A DNA stretch of 64,000 bases, taken from positions 21,286,828 through 21,350,827 of the forward strand of contig NC_091141.1 of assembly GCF_041381155.1 (NCBI RefSeq), written 5' to 3'. How positions within the stretch are numbered: position 1 is the stretch's first letter; the number at the start of each line of letters is the position of its first letter. This DNA comes from Argopecten irradians (lineage: Eukaryota; Mollusca; Bivalvia; Pectinida; Pectinidae). This document shows, one piece after another, positions 55,289 through 64,000 of this stretch. Both the position numbers and the translations under genes were made by a program. Below the pieces are notes generated by a model. That model did no database searches. It worked only from the letters and a program-made list of their open reading frames with translations, and was not told where the DNA came from.

Positions 55289-57585
55289 GTAAGTATAAAT
55301 TTATCATGATAATTAACAATCAACATATAAAGAACGGTAAACATTAAGAAAGTACAGTAAGAGTTTGTTCTCTGACTAAAATCCAGGTTAAAACCTGATC
55401 TTAGATAAAATTGAAATTATAACAAGATAAGTGAAGGAAGTGTAAGTTTAGTGTAAGTTTAAGTGTAATTATTAATAATAATGCATATAATATGGATCTA
55501 TCATCGTTATAGCTTGGGAATAAGGTATTGGGTCGACAAAAGAGTGATGGGTATATATAAGTAATATAAGATAAAATGGGTATACAATGATGTCTGTCTA
55601 AGCTATAGGGTATAGCGTAACAATAGCTTGCATATTTGATGATATTGCCAGTGTATTTAAAATCCCCGGGAGTTTTCTGTTCTGATATTAAGTGTCACTG
55701 TCGTGCCTTTCATCGTGAAATAAAGAATGCATTGACATGTTTGTAACGCGACAAACATCTCATCTTCGCCTTACCTCACGAAGTACTTAGAATTAATACT
55801 GCATGTAATACGATGTAACGAAACGGTTGACGATGAATATTCATGAAAATCTGTCTAAATCGCATGGTCCCCGTTTAAAGCTAATCCCATAACCCCTATT
55901 ACAATACGTAATACTTACATAACTGTATTCAGTAGAATATTTCGGTATACCTTTTACGATAGACTTCAAGATATGTTTTACTAATCTCATTCTATATTAA
56001 TCTCTCTCCCCATTAGGTTCTGACTGACACATGGTAATCAGTAACCCTTTTTAACGAAGCCATGTAATTCTTTATTTCTTTTAACCTTACAGTTCTAGTA
56101 TTGCTATAACTTTATATCGTCCACTCAGGAAATAAATTCAGTAAGCAATGTCTTGAATTCGCCCCTCCTCACAAAAGCAAATGCTGAATCATTACACAGA
56201 GAAGTGCGTGTGATTTGTTTCCTCTGTCATGAACAAAAAGGGCGAGTTGTGTTGTCATGTCAAATAACTTCCAGTCACAGAACCATACCATGCTGTAGTT
56301 TTCATCACGTTCTCGTGATTACAATTTGTTTTAATATATTTTATTAAAACTAGCAAAGTGATTGCGCATAGTTTTTGTACAACATCTCGAATTTGTTCAG
56401 AAAAAGTTTTGTCTTTGTCTCAGGTGGCATGTACATTGTATATAGTAACTAGATTCATCAGACGACTTAAATTCGTTCTGTCTTTGGATTTCACATCACC
56501 GCAATATAGGATTGATAGGTCAAAGTTCAAGATCCGTCTATGAGTTTACAAAACAATATGTTTACATGATGATTGATGACGCCACTAAGCCGGTATTTTC
56601 AATTGTAAAGTCATTAAGTTCGAGAGGCAATCTTATCTGTAAACACTAATCGAATGCTTCACTAAATATTTCCCTGACGATCAGACCTTGTCACACGTAC
56701 CCGTTCACTACTACTTAAGTAGACCTCTTTCTACAGTTTGGGTGCCTAATATTTACTTTCCTTCATAGTGCCCTCGTCGTCTCGAGAGAACCAATACACA
56801 CACGTCGGACCGTCATCGTGACTCGTGACATCCATCACAACCGGAAGCCATCAACCACACGTGGTTGTGATTAGTTAGCCACTGTTCCGTACTAATTAAT
56901 TATGTTAAATGTTATTGCTAATTCGAACTCTCCATTAAATACAAATGTTAAATACCGTTCATGGTATTCTTTATACCATTAGTAACATGATGTAGATATT
57001 CATTGGCTCAGACACGGAACTTAAAACGCCGTGTGTGAACATCGTAACAAATAAACAGGAATTCATTTAGAGAACTTATTAAATTATACAAGGATCATAA
57101 ATCTCTCTGATACCCTGCTGCATATATAACAGGAAAATGTGTTCAAAGTTCTTTTAATTCCTTGCCAGTTACCTACAAGACTATTGAGTTTAACAGCCAG
57201 GGTTACTTGAGGACGACCTCTTCTGTACGTGATACGTTCATGTTGTGTCTCCTTAAAGTAGTGCCGTATTATACTACAACTTCGTTATGGTAACTGTTGA
57301 AAAGCCTTAGCAGTATTGAACAACAAGACTGGGATATCTCTCTCTTTGAACAGAATTATTACACTGACTGTTACAAGGACGTTAGATGAATTACACCGAG
57401 CAGTACTTAAACCTTTTCAGCTTGTTCTTTAATATCATTGGTTCAATTGTATCCAACCTGATGACGCTATCCAGAAATGTTGCTCTGAATCGATTCAGCA
57501 TCTAGTTCCCCCTTAATGATACCGTAACCCCTATTTTTTGTTTTTCTTTTTCTCCCCATTTCGGTGTTGTTTGGTCTACTCACAG
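55289..57585. other. Possible intron of the second locus
   Basis: Frames at 56153 and 56358 are unrecognised. The last 50 nt form the strongest polypyrimidine tract in this half of the window. Confidence 0.4.
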
Positions 57586-57630
57586 ATAGTGCATGCAAAT
57601 GTTTCCTGAAGCCTCCACAATACACTAAAA
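57586..57630 (+). CDS. Candidate 45-nt exon, Cys-x-Cys, phase 1-1
   Basis: A very long pyrimidine tract (TTTTTGTTTTTCTTTTTCTC and on to CTACTCACAG) leads to 45 nt and donor GTAAGC. Entered in phase 1 it is open, SACKCFLKPPQYTK, and leaves in phase 1; the other two frames contain stops. Joined to the 10-nt exon it continues GKCNSACKCF. The family is unknown. Confidence 0.45.
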
Positions 57631-58509
57631 GTAAGCGTCAATTATAGATATGGGCCAAAGAAGTACATTTATATCAACAGCATGGTCCAGATAACACGGG
57701 AACCTCACAAACGTATGTATGTAGGATAATAATTACTTCAAATAGTACATATGGGGCAAGGAAGTAATGAACATTTTGTGTAAAGAAAATTAATTCTAGT
57801 ATATGAATTAATAATTTCTCTTCGCCGGATTCAATGCATTAACAGTCATTTCATTTCCCGAATTTTTATTTATTTTCTGAACATCATACATAGTCTTGCT
57901 GTCGTCTGTCGTCTAACTCGCACTGATGTCCAGCTAAGGTGATCTGTCATACTACAGCTGTAGCTGTGATAATCCAGGGGTTCTTATATTTTCTTATATG
58001 TTGTTATTGATATAGTCTAACAGTAAATTATAAATGATTTGATCTTTACTTTAAATAGTTATACAATAATAACATGACATTCGTGTTACTATTCAACTCT
58101 GAGCACTTGACATGTAATAAGTTTAATGCACTGTATGCATGGTTTTGGTGTTTCTAAAGTTGATGTTATAAGACTTAGACGGTCCGTTTTTTAACTTTCC
58201 TATAGATATAACTTATTGCTAGCTTTCTTTCTTGTCCTGTGTGAATGGTCAGAGTATTTGCTTGCAGTCACTGCTTTCAATGTGTGGCTATGGACGGTGT
58301 GTAGATGCATGTGGCGGATCTTTTTGCTTTTTATGGTGTTGTTTGTGTAAATGTATGAGGTGTTATTATTGGGCCATTAGGAAATAGACCCGATCAGTGG
58401 CTACATCTACATGATCTACATAGTTTATTGAAAATGTGTTTCTTGTGATGTATTTACAAAGGTCAACAGTTCAGTATTTTTAAGATCACTTCTGTCTGAA
58501 TTCAATTAA
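57631..58509. other. Non-coding stretch
   Basis: Nothing recognised; it is possibly intronic to the exon at 57586. Confidence 0.45.
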
Positions 58510-58842
58510 AGATGCTCCACCGCTGACAAATGGTACCTTTTCACTATCAAAAACAGGAGCAGACGTTTTAGTATTTTTCTTCAGTTACAAAAGCTACTTA
58601 CTTTACACCATTAGTACCATTTAAAAGTTTTCGCTTCTAATTTTACTTCAGGTTAAAAATATAAAATTAAGATTAATTGCATCCCGAAACACTTCTATGG
58701 CACTATGATTGCGCATGCGCCAAAAGCAAAATAAAATATTTTATATTATTTTTTGTGTTAATTAGACATATATGCACGATTAAACACCAATTATTGTTCA
58801 AATGATGAATATCATTTATGCTCTGTCGGTGGTGGAGCATCT
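58510..58842. mobile_element. TTAA-type MITE, intact copy
   Basis: AGATGCTCCACCGCTGACA at the left and TGTCGGTGGTGGAGCATCT at the right are inverted. TTAA flanks both ends (58506-58509 and 58843-58846), the piggyBac-type target. The body is non-coding, 333 bp. Confidence 0.88.
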
Positions 58843-59219
58843 TTAAGATTTAAAATGCAATGTAAAATTATCAAATTATTAGCTAACAACATATTTCATT
58901 TATCTATTTTCTTCTTGGCTGAAAAACGGTGACTGTTGCCCATCGTGTAACTAAACCTCTGCCGTTTGAATGTTGTGCTCATCTGTTAATTGGTAGAAAT
59001 TAACATTGTAATGAATGATATATAGAGTGTGTTGAGATTGAGATGGCTAATAATGTTTCCCCGGTTATTTTTTTTGAGCTACCTTACTAAAATGTCTCAG
59101 CTAGGCTAGATTATATGCATCATTTTCCCCGAATATTTCTATTGCCCAAATTACAATATTTGTATTTACAATGAGTGAGGAACAAGTCCTCTTTTATGAA
59201 ACACCGTATTTATTTCCAG
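58843..59219. other. Non-coding stretch
   Basis: It ends in an acceptor-like TATTTATTTCCAG at 59219. Phase-1 entry after it gives an immediate stop (AGA TGA), so it could start a terminal exon of the second locus or a 5' UTR exon of the ORF at 59315. Confidence 0.35.
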
Positions 59220-59257
59220 GATGATAAAAGCAGGCATCTGTAACTGAGAGGTAAAAA

Positions 59258-59461
59258 AACGTCATGCTGTCCGACTATATCTACGTCATTGCGCGTGCCT
59301 AAACACTAAGCAAGATGACGTCAGCTGTCAAGCCCCGTCTTAAGAGCTCACGTGACGTCCCTTCCCCACGACGTCACAGCCCCGTGAGACCAGCCACGGC
59401 GATGTCCTATCTGTCACAGAAAGAAATCACATTTTTAACACATCGGACCCCATTTACGTCA
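59258..59461. promoter_or_regulatory. Cluster of six CRE-type cores
   Basis: ACGTCA or TGACGT cores occur near 59259, 59284, 59316 (full palindrome TGACGTCA), 59353, 59371 and 59456. The spacing is irregular, so this is not a tandem repeat. They surround and overlap the start of the open frame at 59315. Confidence 0.5.
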
Positions 59462-59473
59462 TTTAGGAGCTCG
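59315..59473 (+). CDS. Candidate first coding exon, basic N-terminus, unrecognised
   Basis: The ATG opens 53 codons (MTSAVKPRLKSSRDVPSPRR, HSPVRPATAMSYLSQKEITF, LTHRTPFTSFRSS) with ordinary, non-AT-biased codons, and ends exactly at TCG with a consensus donor GTAAGT, phase 0. The first 30 residues are Arg/Ser/Pro-rich and probably disordered; there is no signal peptide. Reading through the donor reaches a stop 10 codons later. The next exon was not found. A promoter without coding role is the alternative. Confidence 0.5.
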
Positions 59474-60933
59474 GTAAGTACGCATGCGCAAACGTATTAC
59501 TAGTTATTGTGAACTTAAATGAAAGAGCTAGTGCTAATGATAAGTATAAGTCTACTGTTGGGCAGGGTTGAGTGGCAAAAAACAGAATTTTGCCTTCCTA
59601 ACAGAAACAAAATAACATTGGCCTACAATTTATGTTGAAGCTCAATATGCTTACATGTAAGTTATATTTTACGCAATAATATGTTTGTCTTTATTAAATC
59701 ACGCGTAAAGAACTTCAAAGTTGATTAGGCAAAGAAAAACACATTCACTGTAAACCAGAAGAATGGGAAAGTTTATTGAGAAAAGGGATTCAGTTTCGGT
59801 CCCCTAATGCAGCATCGTATCATAGACGTAGCTGGTATAGTATTTTCTTACTTCACTACAACGTTGCAGGTACGAGTATTTTAACCAAACGTCCTCTACA
59901 AGGTGAAATTAAAACCCTAACTTTGGCATGCACTACAATCTCAGTAACAAAGGTTGGTAAACCATGTTTATAATATAGCGGTTTATTGTGATGCTGTGTT
60001 TACACTGGAATATCACGAGTCAGTTTTAGTGTGCAAACAGCTTAAACATAGTGTACGTCCCAATGCAAACAACTTAAATGGGATTTTCGTATTTGTATGG
60101 GGAAACATTTGTAATTTTTTATGATTGAAAACACAGTTTGATACCAGGCCCCGAGCTTGCCGACTCAATATTCTGTGGGTTAATTATGTTTGGGTTGTCT
60201 AAAAGAAGTCTCGGATTGACACATAACTTCAAACAACCTGAAGTAATGGAGGTTTTAATAGGCTGATCGACTGTCATGTTTTGTTTATATAAGAAAGAAT
60301 AAGTCAGTCAGTGCTCTATAACATGAGTAAAAGTCTACATTTGTACAGTGTTCCCTACATCATGGCCCTGATTTCTCGAAACAATAAAGTCGCCTTCCTT
60401 TGTAACCCCAGTCATTTTCTATTGAAGTGATAAGTTCACTTCTTACTCAAGTTTGTTTCGAAAAATTGAGATTCAAACGTACCATGCCTTCTATCTGACA
60501 ATGTATTTGATTTACGATGTCTAATGGAAGCGTCAGGTGTAAAAACTAAAAGATAAAACCGCGTCAAACAAAAATACAAAACGACGACAATTCACCCCAA
60601 CCAAATCATATGGAACGTTTAACAGAGATGAAACCGTCAATAAATTGAATATTTCTAAACAGGTTCTTTAGTTGGTTTGGCCTAACGTTTTGTTTTGTGT
60701 TTTTATTGGTGGATCCAGGGAACTATCATTGGGGTTTTCAAATTCCGGGGTCAATATCCATCAGTGGAAAAATTGAATAACACGATAAAAATACATGGTT
60801 TGAGAAGAATATAAAACGAATAGTAGATAGGTACCACCAAGACAAAGGGTGAACTTAATGTTCATCTATCTGTTGAAAATGATTTTCACATTTCTCGAAT
60901 TTAATCACTGTTAATGATTTCTATGTTTTCTAG
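59474..60933. other. Non-coding stretch
   Basis: A 65-codon frame at 59776 is unrecognised. Nothing else is supported. Confidence 0.45.
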
Positions 60934-60936
60934 AAG
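60934..60936 (+). other. Possible 3-nt exon or recursive splice site
   Basis: ATTTCTATGTTTTCTAG is followed by AAG and GTAAGC. It reads either as a 3-nt exon AAG or, using the second AG, as an acceptor abutting a donor. Confidence 0.28.
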
Positions 60937-61985
60937 GTAAGCTTATTATGTAGTGTAGAACCTGACTAAAATCTCTGTAATATCGATAATATTTAACTCC
61001 CTTATTAATACCGTACCTATGGGTAAATATTCAATTCATTTTCACCTCATTCAAACTTTACACTATCTGTACACACATAATACACCGTTAATGTTGATGG
61101 ACAGCCGGTCATTGTATGTAAATAAGACTACCATCTATTACTGTACATTATGTATAGATGTATAGATCTATGTAGATATGACATTGAAATAGCCGAGAGT
61201 AATAACCGTTATATTGTCCTCTATAATCGCACAGTCATTGTTCTGATGACTGTTCAAACTTGGTAAAACTTTATCACGGAAAACAGTGATTGTGTCTACA
61301 CCTCTGTTACTACACCTGAACTGGAGTGAATTTGAGGCACGAGAAACTGTGTATCTCATATAGATCAGTAGTGTTGATATTGATTTCATTGAGATTACGA
61401 TAGGTCGTTTGACCCTGTTAGCCATGGGCTACTGATGTTAAAACAGTACAGACTTTGTTTTCTCTCCAATGTACAATCACAAAACATTTCTCGAATTTAA
61501 TACATTTTTATTTGAGGAATTACAAAAATTCATATTTTGTATTGTAATATTACTTTGTTTTATGGTTTGTAATTGACCTTTTACGCCAAAGTTTTTATTC
61601 ACGGTGGGGTTAATTACTGTCCTGAACAAGGTTTATGGGATATGATACACTGACAAAGTGTTAATTATGAGGAAATTAACATGAAATAGCGTTGTAAATT
61701 TCAAACAACAAACCATGATAACGGTACAATGATATGTCATGTCTTTGTTGATTGTAATGGTTGTATTGTTCTTCGACCTATGTTATAACGTTTATAATAT
61801 GGACACTGTATTGTAGAAGCTTTCATGTTCCATGAAAGTCAATTACTACAATGTCTGTAGACAGAGTCAAATGTCTCTGTAAGATAAGATCTATATTACT
61901 CCTGTATAACGAGTATTCCAGTGTACGTGGCGACCGGAGACTAATTTCCATATGTAAACTGTCTAAATATTGACGGTTATATTAG
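60937..61985. other. Non-coding stretch
   Basis: A minus-strand frame at 61168-61425 (MANRVKRPIVISMKSIST at its start) is open for 85 codons but unrecognised and without clear splice sites. Confidence 0.4.
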
Positions 61986-62015
61986 GACGTCCTAACAAGG
62001 ACCACTTACCGTCCG
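61986..62015 (+). CDS. Candidate 30-nt exon with palindromic donor
   Basis: GACGGTTATATTAG precedes 30 nt and donor GTAAGT. In phase 0 it reads DVLTRTTYRP, and in phase 1 RPNKDHLPS; both are open. The donor lies in ACTTACCGTCCGGTAAGT, so an equally good donor exists on the minus strand. Confidence 0.28.
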
Positions 62016-63052
62016 GTAAGTACAGGCCTATCCTCTCTACATGTTTAGTGTTCAGATTGAAATATTCGCTATGGCCAAATTATTCTTTTCATTACCGACA
62101 ACATTAAACAATAATTTATTTTCATACTTGATCCATTAAAGTCGATTGGTTTTAAATGTTCGTGTCAACAGTGGTGACATATGTAAAATATTTGAATACA
62201 GTGTGCTGGGAATATATCCGTCAGACCGAAAGTTGTGTGTTACCTTCTGAAGTTACCGTCTTTAGTCATTAAAATTTTAGCTGTAAGGGTAAGCATAGAT
62301 ATGAATGATGCAGCTCTGTACACGACCTTCCATTTGTCTCATGAAGCGATATTGCAGTTCGACAGCGGAGTTGGGCAGTATGTAAAACAGATATACATGT
62401 AGAACGCTGCTTGACCATCCACATCTCGAACTGAAATGATTGGTAGCGAGTGCATAAAGGTTGACCGTGAATAAAACGTTTGTATTACGTCTTCTTCCCA
62501 AATAATTTGCGAAGAATCAGCTTATCCAAATGCAAACCTTACCCGTAAACCAAAAGAACAATATAAATGTTGCTATAAAATCAACCGGTTTTTTTCCATT
62601 CATTGCCAATCAAACTATGTAAAATGGTTTGGTTTAATTTGTACTATAATTGTCAGGATCATGAAATGGGAAGCCAGATTTAGGAGACGGAGGAAATGGG
62701 GAGTACATCAGAAAAAACCCCCATTGTGAAATAAAATCCCAATCAGTGTATATATTTCCAGCGCGGACAATACGTGGCAACTGCCTCAATTGTGATTAAA
62801 ACTTTCTAAAATCAAGTAGAAACATGAACCGTGCGGCGCTGCCAAAGAAAGCGTGCAACAAAATGTCAGATAGAAGTGACAGTCTTGCCACGTGCATGCA
62901 TGTTTAGTTAAAAAACAACAACAACAAATCGAAGTGCGAGGGACTGTTTATACATATCATATCATACGCTCGCTAAACTTTGTACACCAAATATGCACGT
63001 AGTTAGTCTGCGGCTGTTTGTGCGCTGGCATATGTGTTGAAATTAAACTCAC
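62016..63052. other. Non-coding stretch, possibly minus-strand intron
   Basis: A minus-strand frame (62277-62501) includes a CAATCATTTCAG acceptor-like site and an alternative reading RDVDGQAAFYMYICFTYC. It is unrecognised. Confidence 0.35.
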
Positions 63053-63148
63053 CATGTGCACGTGCAATGCCGTTACACGAGTCCCAACAGATCCCGGCAA
63101 GTTCCGCTTGAGATGTGGCTTCTGTTTTCTTCTATTGCTACATGCCAT
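63053..63148 (-). CDS. Candidate minus-strand first exon, basic, unrecognised
   Basis: From ATG at 63148 the minus strand reads MACSNRRKQKPHLKRNLPGS and VGTRVTALHVHM, 32 codons, ending at donor GTGAGT in phase 0. The N-terminus is strongly basic. Codon use is less AT-biased than the surroundings. CSNRR recalls the start of THAP zinc fingers, but the rest of the pattern would have to lie in the next exon, which I cannot identify. The region 63200-63320 upstream is CpG-richer and could be its promoter. Confidence 0.4.
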
Positions 63149-63677
63149 CTCTGAATTTAATTCCCTATAGATATCCTAGGGTGCTACCTAATCCATTATA
63201 ATTTCCTTCACTTTGTTGCCGATTCAGATATATTTTTTTCATCGCACACACACTTTCGTTCAGCCATTTTGTTTACTTTTAGTGTGTGACAATGCGATGC
63301 GCCAAACTTCGACAACACAATCCATCGCAGCTTCATTTGCATATTATTTTGTCTGACGGACACCGTAATAAATCAAGGATTTCCTTCAATTTTGTATTCA
63401 AGACACATTTGTTCAATCTCAAACACATAAAGAAATTAAATTGAGATATTTTAATATGTATTTTTCATCTTTTCTTCCGCTTATCGCATTTCACAAAAAA
63501 TATTTATTTGGTTGGGCGAAACCTACCTTTAAGTATCTCTCCTTCCATGTTTGACAAAGGAACCAGCCATCTTCAGACCTAACACAGACCGTGTACAGTA
63601 GCTACCATACAGTATGCCTGTCGGTATTTCAGTTCTAACATGCTAGGAAATGGCGGTACATCACCGAATCTACAATC

Positions 63678-63735
63678 ATGGTGAGCTAAAGATATAGAAA
63701 ACGACATGGTGAGCTAAAGATATAGAAAACGACAT
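63678..63735 (+). repeat. 28-bp direct duplication
   Basis: ATGGTGAGCTAAAGATATAG plus AAAACGAC occurs twice in tandem, with the second copy incomplete at its end. Confidence 0.85.
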
Positions 63736-64000
63736 CATTGTTGGTCCCTGTCCATTGACACACAAGATGTTTCCTACTTCTTTGTGGGTGATGATGGGAT
63801 TTTGTGATATTTGGCAAATTGCTGCGGACGACAAAGAACGGTTGCAACTTGTGCACTCAATTCGTTCGCAATTAATATGCCCTCTACACAATGGGCCAGG
63901 CCTGTACACTCGTATTGTAAACATTCATCTTGTTTCTTACGGGGCTTTAACTAAACGGCACTTGCTTAAAATCACGCAAAATTGAAAAGCATTTGTTAAT
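63736..64000. other. GC-richer end segment, open on both strands
   Basis: The plus strand is open at 63755-63985. On the minus strand one frame reads CLQYECTGLAHCVEGILIAN and ELSAQVATVLCRPQQFAKYH, which looks more protein-like. Neither has splice evidence inside the window and neither is recognised. Confidence 0.3.

Noticed and set aside
57586..57630. Extension of the first micro-exon gene to 57.6 kb
   Set aside because: The first gene already ends in a stop and a poly(A) signal near 44.55 kb, and the 45-nt exon needs phase-1 entry, which no upstream exon of that gene offers with a strong donor.

Overview
The window is animal nuclear DNA, AT-rich, with long introns, GT-AG splice sites and dense short repeats. 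Four repeat families share one layout: a hairpin at the 5' end, a short (CCGT)n or (CTGT)n tract, a core of 140-160 bp tandem units, and a 3' hairpin or short tail ending in CTTGTT. Together with a tRNA-derived SINE carrying a conserved central block, this points to a bivalve mollusc (scallop- or oyster-like). That assignment is inference from repeat style. Almost all the long open frames here are chance; the coding content is in short spliced exons.

The main result is a plus-strand gene at about 18.8-44.3 kb that reads as a micro-exon gene for a secreted protein. A signal-peptide exon (18811-18892) joins in phase 1 to an acidic exon (30295-30356). Seven tiny exons follow, of 12, 9, 3, 9, 12, 15 and 24 nt. 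Each is a multiple of three, in phase 0, preceded by AG and followed by GTAAGT or GTGAGT. A 54-codon exon ending in TGA (40625-40789) completes the frame. The joined product is about 130 residues: signal peptide, Glu-rich propeptide, Lys-Lys, a Cys-x6-Cys loop built from three micro-exons, Arg-Lys-Arg, then a tail with three Arg-Arg sites. It looks like a peptide prohormone of a family I do not recognise. Possible alternative 3' exons lie at 41322 and 44174. The introns carry two minisatellites with repeated CREB/ATF-type sites, and each ends directly at a splice acceptor.

Layout: 0.8-1.7 kb, decayed LINE endonuclease; 4.6-7.5 kb, a second LINE whose reverse transcriptase is replaced by a minisatellite; 7.5-8.7 kb, Ser/Thr/Gln repeats and a PHD-like finger; 14.95-17.5 kb, a 22-bp satellite containing a garbled copy of its own flank; 18.8-44.3 kb, the micro-exon gene with foldback elements, minisatellites, five complete Helentron-like elements, one truncated copy and three MITE copies in its introns; 46.9-48.0 kb, another Helentron-like element; 49.7-51.3 kb, a 51-bp minisatellite with a 17-residue open frame; 52.8-53.3 and 58.5-58.8 kb, two copies of a TTAA-type MITE, one split by a SINE; 53.8-54.5 kb, a dimeric satellite. 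A possible second micro-exon locus lies at 48.7-62.0 kb. Candidate single exons are at 59315-59473 (plus), 63053-63148 (minus) and 32858-33005 (minus).

All exon calls rest on splice-site sequence and reading phase. No transcript evidence or database search was available.
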